From contig NW_024037072.1 in NCBI RefSeq assembly GCF_015706575.1, positions 21,081,162 through 21,145,161 on the forward strand: a stretch of DNA of 64,000 bases, read 5' to 3'. This document shows positions 37,201 to 46,375 of this stretch, piece by piece. The translations under genes and the position numbers were made by a program. The stretch comes from Patiria miniata (taxonomy: Eukaryota; Echinodermata; Asteroidea; Valvatida; Asterinidae). Position 1 is the first letter of the stretch; every line of letters begins with the position of its first letter. The notes below the pieces were generated by a model. That model was not told the DNA's origin, searched no databases, and was given only the letters and a program-made list of their open reading frames with translations.

Positions 37201-37531
37201 TGACAATCCAGTTTACGTCTTGCCTCTTATTCTTGTGTTTTCCAGATGGGTGAACTCCCCCATAAAGTCCTACCGTCCCACCACGGGTGGCATAATGCTC
37301 CTGGCTGCCTTTCACTCTGGCTGCGACCAAGTCAGCGTCTACGGAATGGGTTACACCGTCAAGTACTCCCTGTATTATACCGACGGCAAGTATCAGCGCG
37401 TCGGTATGAACAAACACGCCCACGACATCGACACCGAGGTGGCCATTTTAAAGGGTCTGGACCGGGCGGGAATCATCAGTTGGTACAAGCGGGACGTGAA
37501 GGAGTTCTTTACCACTGGGAGCAACTCGTGA
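27961..37531 (+). CDS. ST6GALNAC-like: ST6GalNAc I/II-like sialyltransferase, copy 2 (8 exons plus alternative exon 2)
   Basis: Tandem paralog of the gene at 10911, with the same intron phases. Exons: 27961-28202, 32103-32186 (or 32607-32690), 33209-33341, 33985-34165, 34856-35021, 35954-36071, 36398-36543, 37246-37531; 1356 nt and 451 aa with one version of exon 2. Predicted Golgi type II GT29 enzyme; motif L ([13 protein letters not shown]), motif S (RPTTGG...GCDQVSVYG), YYTD and HDIDTE (motif VS, H-x4-E) are intact, so it should be active if copy 1 is. Exon 1 is one codon shorter and exon 8 five codons shorter than in copy 1, the latter in the variable loop between motifs III and VS. The HHMVF change in motif L is shared. 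Two intact copies argue for retained function, with divergence mainly in the anchor, stem and that loop. Confidence 0.9.
28203..32102 (+). other. Copy 2 intron 1
   Basis: Contains poly-G/poly-C transposon debris at about 28610-29060, a local duplication (30030-30175 against 30935-31065, both related to 13890-13990 in copy 1) and a hAT element at 31590-31826. No exon is recognised; the minus-strand frame 29985-30461 has no domain. Confidence 0.65.
31582..31834. mobile_element. 237-bp hAT-type element with empty site in copy 1
   Basis: Element 31590-31826 begins CAGTAGCGTGTCC and ends GATAGCCACTG. It is flanked by 8-bp near-identical repeats TTTCAGTA (31582-31589) and TTTCATTA (31827-31834). 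The paralogous intron of copy 1 reads GTTGTTTCATTAGTACGG at 14260-14277 with no insertion, a natural empty site. The interior is G-runs and an AAACTCTCTAA...ATATCTTTCACA segment shared with the longer relative at 34446. Confidence 0.88.
32103..32186 (+). CDS. ST6GALNAC-like: Copy 2 exon 2a: stem segment
   Basis: 84 bases, acceptor CTCGACAG, donor GTAAGT. Encodes SMTTRGRNCTGLTCNHSVKPSP... with NCT and NHS glycosylation sites. The length is a multiple of three and entry and exit phases match, so inclusion or skipping keeps the frame. Confidence 0.85.
32607..32690 (+). CDS. ST6GALNAC-like: Copy 2 exon 2b: duplicated stem segment
   Basis: Second 84-base version 504 bp downstream, with the same acceptor and donor and duplicated intron flanks (AGCAATGGTGTTTAGCCTAT). 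Encodes SMMMRGPNCTGLTCNHSVTPTP..., closer to copy 1 exon 2 in the GPNCT and VTPTPPTN parts. Either exon, or both, can be spliced without a frameshift; use in mRNA is unknown. Confidence 0.82.
33209..33341 (+). CDS. ST6GALNAC-like: Copy 2 exon 3
   Basis: Acceptor TTACCAG, donor GTGAGA. Encodes the same segment as copy 1 exon 3 ([16 protein letters not shown]...). The near-identity at DNA level extends into the start of the intron (GTGAGACAAAGCAAGC), suggesting recent gene conversion or strong constraint. Confidence 0.88.
33985..34165 (+). CDS. ST6GALNAC-like: Copy 2 exon 4
   Basis: Acceptor TTTTACAG, donor GTAAGG. Encodes [13 protein letters not shown]...[17 protein letters not shown]. It has gained a potential glycosylation site (NQS) relative to copy 1. 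Confidence 0.88.
34446..34770. mobile_element. Poly-G hAT-type element in copy 2 intron 4
   Basis: Starts CAGTGACGTAATCAGC and contains two G-runs, then AACTCTCTAA...CTTATTGAC...ATATCTTTCACA, like the 31590 element. Copy 1 intron 4 lacks it (continuous near 19310-19340). The right end was not found and is approximate. Another relative lies at about 44268-44475. Confidence 0.6.
34856..35021 (+). CDS. ST6GALNAC-like: Copy 2 exon 5: sialylmotif L
   Basis: Acceptor CCATTAG, donor GTAAGG. Motif [21 protein letters not shown] is identical to copy 1 at protein level, then NHHMVF. Confidence 0.92.
35123..35530 (+). mobile_element. MITE with GGTTGCAGACCAGTAAA ends, copy B
   Basis: 408 bp in copy 2 intron 5. 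Ends GGTTGCAGACCAGTAAAT and TTTACTGGTCTGCAACC are inverted repeats. Same family as 25802-26263, inverted relative to it. Non-coding. Confidence 0.82.
35954..36071 (+). CDS. ST6GALNAC-like: Copy 2 exon 6
   Basis: Acceptor GCATCCAG, donor [26 protein letters not shown]...; the NRT glycosylation site of copy 1 is SRT here. Confidence 0.9.
36398..36543 (+). CDS. ST6GALNAC-like: Copy 2 exon 7
   Basis: Acceptor AAATTCAG, donor GTAAGT. Encodes [19 protein letters not shown]...[12 protein letters not shown], almost the same as copy 1. Confidence 0.9.
37246..37531 (+). CDS. ST6GALNAC-like: Copy 2 exon 8: sialylmotifs S, III, VS and stop
   Basis: Acceptor TTTTCCAG; stop TGA at 37529-37531. Motif [25 protein letters not shown], and HDIDTE as motif VS. 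The loop between motifs III and VS is five residues shorter than in copy 1. An AATAAA at about 37973 is a possible poly(A) signal. Confidence 0.93.
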
Positions 37532-37774
37532 TGATGACACAAACTCCTTGCGTGGGATCGTGGAAAATTGTGGATTGTGGAATATGTAGCAAGAGTGCAG
37601 TACAGACTTTGGCGTCGTATATGCAGGTTGCCTATGTTCGCTCTTAATATCTCTATTTCTTTGAGCACTCATTTTGTATACTTAGTGACCCGGCACTTCC
37701 GCGTGTGCTCGACCCTTGAGCACGAGATGCACGTACCCACCATGATTTGCAACGCCTGTGTTTCCTTCCCAAAT

Positions 37775-38622
37775 AGGGGCAAATGTTCATACCATTTCCC
37801 TGAAGGTTTTTCTTTTCATTTAAAAGTTTCATTGACGTTGCAAGCATTCTGTACTCAGCATTAACAAATAGCAAGGTTCACTCACATCCCCAAGCAACCT
37901 AAATAGGAGTGGGACGGGCTTTAATTGAAACCACTCATGCATTACGCCAATTCCAGTGTAGTTTCGTTGTAATAAAAATAAAATTCATGTTTTACCCTCT
38001 GCAAGTTTTTCCTCATAAAACAATTCTGTAGACCAATAAATCCTTGCCTGTAGCCCCAAACTTGCCATCTACCGATCATAAACATAAAGATACATTTAGT
38101 CTTTTAGTCTTTTATATTTGCCATTCCCTGTAACAAACAAAATAACACTGCAAATATATCGAGAGCCACATCGTTAGGTGAGTTAGAACTATGTGAATAT
38201 ATTTATGAACAGAAATTCCAGTGGAACCATTTGTTTTAATTTAAACCAAAAAACATCCTTTTTGGTTTTATAAGTTTCAGTATACTACCAGTATATTTCA
38301 TCACAGTGCATCCAGAATCCAACATTTCCGGGGCCTTAAAGCGGGCCCCTGGTCCTGTGGCCCCACGCCGTAAGGCTCGGAAAATAAAACAAAACATACA
38401 CGACGGAATTTACCAAATGTAAGAAAGCAGCCTTGCAACAATAATTTACATGTGATGTCATGCGTAATGATACAATTCTTTTTCTAGAATTAAATGGAAC
38501 AAACATGGAGATAAATATACAGGGTTCTCCACTTTTCAGAACAATTAAACGTTTTAAGAGCAAAAGTATATTCTAAGCAAAATAATAAAATAAATTGTCT
38601 TCATAATCTCAAAAATCTGACA
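37775..38622 (+). repeat. Dispersed segment, inverted relative to 8275-8945
   Basis: Starts at AGGGGCAAATG just past the shared 3' flank of the sialyltransferase genes. It is interrupted by a GC-hairpin module (CCGGGGCC...GCGGGCCCC near 38330) and by a 44-bp insertion near 37880. Non-coding. Confidence 0.72.
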
Positions 38623-38735
38623 ATCTAGTCAGGTATCTCCTGATAATTGGATCATTTTCTTTTTTGATGTTTGCAAATGTATCTTCCCTAAATGTTTTTT
38701 TTTCGTTAAAAAGCGTAATAATGTAGGAAACTCTA

Positions 38736-39327
38736 CAGGGTGTTTTAATAAAAAAGGAAACCCAAATTTGAAGAACCAGTATGAACAGACTATTTTTTTA
38801 CTGGCTATAAAACTGGTATCATCTGAAAGCGTAATCTCTATGCTTTTCAATGATACCATGTTTACATTTCCAGGGTCATGCATCACTGAGCGCCACTGTC
38901 ATGCGATTTTGATGCAAAATTGAAGAAGACACGAGTGCATAAAAAGAAACCAAAAAACAAGTCGGGTTGGTTTCAAAATTGGATTTTATTGTTTGTCATG
39001 AATTTCTCGTTGTGACCAAGCCACGTTCAAAACAATGTGCTTTTTTCCCGAGGATTAACATTCAAGCCATTTTACAGACATTTCCGTAACAATAGGCACA
39101 CCTTGCCCAGTGTTTTTTTTTATGCGGAAAGTGAACCAACTGCATTTTTGCATCCAGTTTTCAAGACAATATTGCTCAGTGATGCATGACTCAGAAAACC
39201 TAAACACGGTATCATTGAAAAGCATGGAGATTACGCTTTCAGATGATACCAGTTTTATAGCCAGTAAACGTATCGTCTGTCCATACTCATTCTTTGAAGT
39301 TGGGTTTCCTTTTTTTGAAACACCCTG
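38736..39327. mobile_element. 592-bp inverted-repeat element with CAGGGTGTTT ends
   Basis: Left arm CAGGGTGTTTTAAT...GGAAACCC and right arm GGGTTTCC...GAAACACCCTG. The inner arms (ACTGGCTATAAAACTGGTATCATCTGAAAGCGTAAT and its complement near 39225) extend the inverted repeat to about 150 bp, separated by about 260 bp. No coding capacity, no clear target duplication. Confidence 0.78.
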
Positions 39328-39522
39328 AATAGAGGGTCAACTTGTTCTACGCAATGAAGCCTTTCGGGACGTGCATACATGTTTGTGCACAAACCATAGA
39401 GCCTTTTAAGAGGTACCGGTGCATTACAATCTAGTTAATGTGGTGATTAGAAAGAATTGGATGCGATTACATTGTTTCTTGGGAATTATTTTGTGCTTGC
39501 TTACAGCCAATTGAGGGGGCTG

Positions 39523-40260
39523 ACCATCCTCCCATACGGGCCAGAAAATAGGTCCAAGTATTGCCTACGCGACGCCGGCCGAATCACGATTTGCATGCCA
39601 TGACATTAGAACAGTATATAATACTCCCTTTTTAATCGACTTGTGCTATTTTCTGAAAGAGGGCGCTTAAATATTCTGATGTGCAAGTCTATAATAATTT
39701 TTATTCATGTAGGCCTACTGTTTTCTGATATTTGTATGTAAGATGGTAATTTTTTTAGTAAATTTGTATTTCTATATATTTATTTATCATTTTTTATTGT
39801 ACGCATTGTTGCAATTTAGCCCCTGGCTGCAAACACAATGTTTTAATAAACCAGAATAATAATAATTTTGGGCCATGAACTTTGGAAAGTTGGAAAGTTG
39901 GAAGCCGTGAACGGGACTGCGCGCTCGTATTTTTGTAAAAGTTTGGATGAAAATGAGCCTTAAGTTAAATTGCTCTGTTTTTGCAATGGAGCGCAGGCAT
40001 CATTTTTCAAAATGGAGATGGGCTACAGGACTACTTTTAGGGACGATTATCTTTTGATTTTGCTCCCCAAAAGTCATTGGTTAACGGTTAATCCCTCAAA
40101 CATTGAACAGAAAATGAAAGATGATGAAATAAGCTTTAATTGATGTGTGTATCAAACACCTTGGAGAGCTGTGAGAATTCCCCCCCCCCGAATTTCGGAA
40201 GTGTGCGATTTTATCACTGGGGTCTTTGACGGTTTATTTACTGGTCAACAACTTATGTTT
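39523..40260 (+). mobile_element. Broken third copy of the GGTTGCAGACCAGTAAA MITE
   Basis: TTGCCTACGCGACGCCGGCCGAATCACGATTTGCATG near 39565 and GGGCCATGAACTTTGG...TTTACTGGTCAACAAC near 39870-40250 match 35140-35525. They are split by a retroelement 3' tail (about 39600-39866) ending ATAAACCAGAATAATAATAAT. Confidence 0.7.
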
Positions 40261-40342
40261 ACTCAGATCATCTACGATCATTATGCAATAATTAACATCG
40301 AGGGCTCTCTCTTCATAATGATGCTTTTCTGGCGAGGAGCAA

Positions 40343-41505
40343 GTTTGGAGTCCTTTTCCGGGGGGGGGGGTGGCACCGGGTAGGCGCTGGGAATTTGTTG
40401 GTGGGCGGGGGAGCCCCCACTCCTGGATACGCCTTTACCAAGAAACGTGCTTCAAATGTAAGGGGAATTTTGACGGCAATTTCAGTGCGGGAAAGCAGTG
40501 CGGTCAAAACTCCAATTTTGTTTGTGCACGACCCAAACCTGAAAAGGCGTGGGGGGGGGGTGCGTGGGGGGGGGGGGGGCGACCGCCCCCCCCATGAAAC
40601 CTTGTCGCCCCCCCCCCCCCCCTTGAGATTTTGAGTTTCTAAAAAAATTATCATTGATCTACATGACGCCATGGGTGTCAATCCTGGGGGACAGGGGGAC
40701 TGGTCCCCCCCCCCACTTTTTGAAGGGTGGGGGACACAATATCAAATGTCCCCCCCCCCCCGATTTTTGAACTCGTGTCTCATTTACAGGGCCCTATTAT
40801 GTACTACAATGTATCTTTTGCTTAGAAAATATTGGTTAAAGTGGTCAGAAATTGCCTCAGATAGCACCACAGAGCATTTAGAATTCGCGGCCCTAAAGCG
40901 GGCCCCGAACCCCACGCCTATAGCTCAGAATTCTGGTAGCTGATTCAATGACTCCAACCTCAAAAACAATGTTCACAAAATTTTCGTATGCCTTTAGCTG
41001 AGAAAACCTCGAAAATTATGTTTAAATTATTATCTTTTGTGCTAAGATAATTATTGGTTAAAGTGGTAAGAAATTGCCTCAGATCACACCACAGAGCATC
41101 GAGAATCCAATTTTTTGGGGGGCCCTTAAGCGGGCCCCGAACCCCACGCCTATAGCTCAGAATACCGATAGCTGATTCAATGACTCCAACCTCGAAAACG
41201 ATGTTCAAATAATTATCTTTTGCTAAGAAAATATTAGTGAAAGCATGGAGGAAAGTGGTAAGAAATTGCTTCAGATCACACCACAGAACATTTAGAATCC
41301 AATTTTTTTTCGGGGCCCTTAAGCGGGCCCCGAACCCCCACGCCGTAAAGGGCTTCGCGCTCACATCAGTTCTGATCAAGGTATGTCCCCCCCCCACTTT
41401 TGAGAAGCGATTGACGCCCCCCCCCCATGAAATGTTCCAGCCCCCAGCGCCGCCCCCCCCCCCCCCCCCCCCCCCCACTGAAAAATTCCTGGCTACGCCA
41501 CTGAG
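40343..41505. mobile_element. Nested poly-G/poly-C transposon debris
   Basis: Long G and C runs, repeated TTGGTTAAAGTGGTCAGAAATTGC modules with GCGGGCCCCGAACCCCACGCC (three copies near 40830-41360, as in the hAT element at 9193), and a terminal CCTGGCTACGCCACTG at 41488-41503, which on the minus strand is a CAGTGGCGTAGCCAGG hAT-like end. The left end and target duplication were not identified. Confidence 0.6.
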
Positions 41506-41757
41506 GGGCCAGACTATTCCTCATTTGCATACGTGTTAACAAATCTTGCACATGTAAATGATCCAATAGCTGGATGAGAGAGCAGGTAGTGATGGGCGCG
41601 TTCTGCTCAACACCCTAAGTGTATTGTACTTATTACACTCTGATGTTTCAAGATTACGGCGCTCCATGAGTGCCATCCACATCTTTAGTTACTCAGATAA
41701 TTGATCACGTCATGTTGACATATCGCCGAGAGTAAGGCGACTTAATCACATATCGCC

Positions 41758-41932
41758 CAGTCGACTTACCGAAGATCGACTTGACGACTTGTCCAGATGT
41801 ATTATCTCACCAAGTCGACTTACCGAAGTCGACTTGGTGACTTGTCCAGATGCATTATCTCGCCAAGTTGACTTCGCGAAGTCGAGATGACGTCTTGTGC
41901 AGATGAATTATCTTGCCAAGTCGACTTACGAT
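41758..41932 (-). repeat. 53-bp repeats, left arm of foldback element
   Basis: AAGTCGACTT-type words start at 41812, 41865 and 41918 (period 53), with a first, 1-bp longer unit from about 41758. Each unit pairs a GTCGAC half-repeat with GACTTGTCCAGATGNATTATCT. Confidence 0.85.
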
Positions 41933-42812
41933 ATGGAGATGATGAAGCACTGTCGTGGATTCTTTCTTGTTCGTCGGTTCATTTGAGGTTTTCCCCACCC
42001 GTTCTTATATGAACAATAAACTGGCAGAGGAACAAGAGATAAACTGTAGGGTATTGATTTGATCTGGGTCAAATGTTTTTTTATTTTCAACTTGTTTTAA
42101 ATTACTCCCCCAAGCTTCGTATAGGAAATCACTCCTCTACCTTGTTTACCCCTATTTATCCCGCTGAAAAGTAATTCATTTCACGTTAAACATTAACAAT
42201 CATAAATTCCCAAAAATGTCTTTATTGACAGGTTGCATAAAATTTGTATCTTAAATGACACTAACAAATTCAAGATTTGCTTTTAATCATATTGAGATCA
42301 TTATTTAAGATAAAACGACTCTCATGGCTTAAATTGGAATATCGGAAATTTAGCAAAACTCTTGTCTGATATATTACGAGAAATGATTTGATAAAGATAT
42401 CACTATAAAAACTCTTATTGTCAACACTAAGTCAATGTTTTATAAAGGACATTAGCTAGCCTTAGCACACTAAAATCACACTGTGATCATCACATTATAA
42501 TAAAGTCCTGTTCCTAGCAATATAGAAGTTGTTCACTTTTGAATGAGACATCGGGCTCAATATTACTGCGACGTTATTCTGATGTCATGAAGTATGAAAT
42601 TACAAGCGATTTTAGATCACAAATCGACCTAAATCGTTAAGGCTGAGAAAATCCCTCGGGAAGAATGAAATGTTGTCAAACATGTAATTCAAATTCCCAA
42701 GAACCTAAACAATTTCCCTATTAATAAGTTAATTATACTTTCCTCCTTGACGAAAGACACCAGGTGGAAGACGTTAAAAGAGAGTACTTTTTTGTTCATT
42801 GGTATTAACAGT

Positions 42813-43020
42813 CAGTGGCGTGAGGTTTAATTCCGGTGGCTGGGTGGAGGGGGGGGGGGCACATGGGTGCACACAATTTTTAATGGGGCACTGAAGGCAA
42901 ATGACACATTTTTGTTCATTTCAAGATTTTAAACGGGGAGCGCCGGGCCGGGGGGGGGGGGGGGGTATGGCACGGGCATTCGTTGTGGGGGGGGGGGGGC
43001 ACAACCCAGTTACGCCACTG
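42813..43020. mobile_element. Poly-G element with CAGTGGCG ends
   Basis: Starts CAGTGGCGTGAGG and ends GTTACGCCACTG, giving short inverted ends CAGTGGCGT around G-runs. hAT-like by similarity to the better-supported copies; no perfect 8-bp duplication seen. Inside the foldback element. Confidence 0.55.
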
Positions 43021-43570
43021 ATAGTACCAGTATGTTTTACCTTTTTTTCAAGAAATGAAAAAGAATTATAACTGTAAATATATGTCAGTATATTTTTTAA
43101 TATCCTTCCTTTATCACCATGCAAACGCCGGTCATATTTTACAGCATAACCGGCTAATTCGACAATATTATACTTTTATCACATCTGCCTGTGAGTTGCG
43201 CAAAAGGAACGTTTTCCCTTTGGAATGTTGTTGTCAGTCTCTGTTTTTGGAAAAGCCGAATATATTGGCTAATAGGACATGATGCAAACCGCCATGCGAG
43301 TGGTCGGTTTCAGAGTACAGGTTACTGATGAGGCTACCGTGTATACAACCATGCATGCGGTGCTCAGCCGATACCGATTCGCAAGGCTTTCTACCGGCTT
43401 CTCCTTGCAGGGGAGTCAAAACAAGAAAATGACTGAATTTGAAAATATTAAAAAATATTGGGCGTGCTCAATTTCATTATGAAAAAAATGATAGAGTACA
43501 TCTTATTGACTTTTAACTTTGAAAATTTCACGTCATTTGCAGACTTTATTCCCGCGTTATGTCTAAAACA

Positions 43571-43770
43571 AGATAGGTTTGCGGTAGCACCATGTGAATA
43601 AATCTCTTTTGTGAGTATGTGTGATTCTGAAAAGAACCGAGGGACTCAACGTTTCGAGCAGTATGCTCTGCCCGTCGTCAGGAGAATGTTATTCACATGG
43701 TGCTACCGCAAACTTTTCTTGTCTTAATATCTTTCCACCATGCAAACCTTCAAATCTCACGTTATGTCTA
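43571..43770 (-). mobile_element. Penelope-like retroelement remnant, head-to-head
   Basis: GTTTGCGGTAGCACCATGTG at about 43579-43598 recurs inverted (CACATGGTGCTACCGCAAAC) at about 43694-43713, enclosing a hammerhead-type sequence. The left half matches 61420-61555 and the right half is the inverted form of 61390-61460. Terminal repeats with a hammerhead and inverted arrangement are known from Penelope-like elements. No reverse transcriptase is present here. Confidence 0.7.
43624..43688 (-). ncRNA. Hammerhead ribozyme, Penelope type
   Basis: On the minus strand: CTGACGA (complement of 43675-43681), then a 7-bp stem II CGGGCAG / CTGCTCG with loop AGCATA, then GAAAC, a very short stem III, GAGTC at the cleavage side, and stem I partly closed by ATTCT with AGAAT. 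CUGANGA...GAAA...GUC is the hammerhead core; the short stem III is typical of Penelope elements. Activity not shown. Confidence 0.75.
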
Positions 43771-44267
43771 TTTGAATAAAAAGATCACAAAAGCTCGGCT
43801 GTCCACCTCTGATAATTCTACGAACTGGTTAATACACATTGAGTATTATGAAACATGGACGTTTTCCCACCTCGATGAATGAACGAAAACTTGCAAAGGA
43901 TTTTTACATCGCTTACAACATTTCAGAAGAAAAAGAGTTGTCTTGTTCCTCATATGCAAACCATTACAACTGACAGCAAAAACAATGGTCTTGATTTCAA
44001 TTATTAATATCTCATGTTAATGAATGCTTGTGTGTATTATCACTACGCTCAATGGCACTCCAAGCACAGCTATAAAAATGGGTTCTTTAAGTAAAACATG
44101 CATAACTTCTGTTGGCATAGATCAATATCAGTAACTGCTTTTTTTTCAGATGAGTGAAAGAACATGCTCTTATTAGACATACTTCATTGTATCAAAGTTG
44201 TGTATCAAATTTGATTGCATTTTGAATCACCTTGTAGACGATAATAATTGCCGTATATGCACAACAA

Positions 44268-44380
44268 CAATCGGGGGCGGAACCAGGAATTTTTGTGGAG
44301 GGGGTGGGTTTCATCAGCAAATTAATGCTGAAATGTAGACAGGGTTTTTTTGTCCGGACACTTGGCTCCTTAAAATCAAT

Positions 44381-44426
<46 letters not shown>

Positions 44427-44475
44427 TACCATACTTTCAAAGCGGTCGCTGTTCAAATCTGACGATTATTAACAA
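44268..44475. mobile_element. Poly-G hAT-type relic with 41-G run
   Basis: Starts CGGGGGCGGAACCAGG. A 41-base G run occupies 44381-44421. Flanking words (TGTCCGGACACTTGGCTCC; GACTCGTACCATACTTTCAAA; TGACGATTATTAACAAT) parallel those of the 34446 element. Non-coding. Confidence 0.6.
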
Positions 44476-46030
44476 TATGTTACGGGATGTACGAATACCC
44501 CCTAACCCAGCAGGTTCTGTCCGTATTTTGGGGAAAGGCGTATAATACCATTATAATTTCTCGGGGTGTCGGAGTAGGGGCGCTGGGCAGTACTATTGTA
44601 CAGGATTACCCCGTAACGTCACACGAATGGGCTATTGTGTACACAGATGCATGCAAAGGCCTTAATTGAATAACCATTCGGCACCAGTGTAATATATTTT
44701 TTTTATGATTTGGGAAAAGCTTGGCTAGGCTTGACTTGTCTTTTTTATTGCCACAAGAACATTTAATTTTACCTCAAAATAAGTCATCAACTATTATTTA
44801 CATCATTATGATGTTATCACAATATAAAACAACAAACCAAAAAAATCGACGAAATCTTTTTTTTTTGTAGATTGTGTTTTTCCAGCTTACAAACTCATGG
44901 GGCATCGAACCGGGGACATCTGTGGTTTAGTCGAATAAACACACACAAAGACATGTAAAATTAGAACTAAAGGAAAGTTGAGTGTCAATACGTTTGTGGT
45001 ACATTTTGAAACGTGTAAATTATTTTCGCAAACGGACTTGATTTTTCTTAATTATTAAATAGCATTCCTAGAAACTAATACCCGACGAGACTGAAAATTT
45101 GATCAAAATGCGGCGTGCAGAGGCAACTAATGGTTGTGTCTCTTTTGTTGATGTTCATAAAAAATGCAAAACGTCTGCTCGTCTATTTCCTTTCCACACA
45201 TGAAGCGGCACAAAGACGGATGATTAATGATGTCATTAGAGTTGTTTTCATTGAAAAGGTATTGTTGCTTTGATGCAAAGCATTTGGGTATTATCATCTA
45301 TGGAGAAGCTGTTAAGCTTGACGAACATGCAACGCATGATTGTATAGTTTTGGGAATTTGAAAGGTTATTGTTGGTATAATTATATACGTGCTTTTTCAA
45401 AATTAAAAGAATATAATGTCCTGCAACAAATGCCCCCCCCCCCCCGGCGCTCCCCATTTAAAATCTTGAAATTAACACAAATTTGTCTTTGTCTTCAGAG
45501 CCCAGATTTAATGTTGGCAATAAGAGCTTTTATCAAATCATTTCTCGTAATATATCAGACAAGAGTTTTGCTAATTTTCCGATATTCCAATTTAAGCCGT
45601 GAGAGTCGTTTTATCTTAAATATGATCTCAATATGATTTAAAGCAAATCTTGAATTTGTAAGTGTCATTTTTAGGCAACCTGTCAATAAAGACATTTTTG
45701 TGAATTTATGATTGTTAATGTTTAACGTGAAGTGAATTACTTTTCAACGGGATAAAATAGGGGAAAACAAGGTAAAGGTGTGATTTCCTACGAAGCTTGG
45801 AGGAGTAATTTAAAACAAGTTGAAAAAAAACACCACAAATCAACTTGGACCCAGATCAAATCAATACCCTACAGTTTATTTCCTGTTCCTCTGCCAGTTA
45901 ATTGTTCATATAAGAACGGGTGGGGAAAACCTCAAATGCACCGACGAACAAGAAAGAATCCACGACAGTGCTTCAACAACGGGATATCCATACAGAACGA
46001 GATTTTTGCATGTCATCATCTCCTCATCGT

Positions 46031-46375
46031 AAGTCGACTTGGCGAGATAATTTATCTCCACAAGTTGTCATCTCGACTTCAGGAAGTCGACTTAGCGAGA
46101 TATTTCATCTGGACAAGTCGTCATCTCGACTTCGAGAAGTCAACTTGGCGAGATAATACATCTGGACAAGTCGTCATCTCGACCTCGGAAAGTCGACTTG
46201 ACGAAATAATGCCTCTGGACAAGTCGTCATGTCGACTTATGGAAGTCGACTTGGAGAGATAATGCATCTGGACAAGTCATCAAGTCGACTTCGGTAAGTC
46301 GACTTGGTGAGATAATGCATCTGGACAAGTCGTCAAGTCGACTTCGGTAAGTCGACTTAGCGATACAATAATATG
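46031..46375 (+). repeat. 53-bp repeats, right arm of foldback element
   Basis: AAGTCGACTT-type words start at 46031, 46084, 46137, 46190, 46243, 46296 and 46349, an exact 53-bp period over seven starts. This is the complement of the left-arm block, which has only three to four units. Confidence 0.9.

Noticed and set aside
37246..37668. Overlapping open frames in other frames of the last sialyltransferase exon
   Set aside because: Shadow frames; the reading with sialylmotifs S and VS and a matching paralog is the real one.
43000..43020. Perfect 8-bp target duplication for the 42813-43020 poly-G element
   Set aside because: TTAACAGT on the left and ATAGTACC on the right do not match, so hAT assignment there rests only on end similarity.
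41758..46375. Regular 53-bp repeats as a possible CRISPR array
   Set aside because: Units are contiguous with no unique spacers, diverge gradually and lie in inverted arms of an animal transposon.
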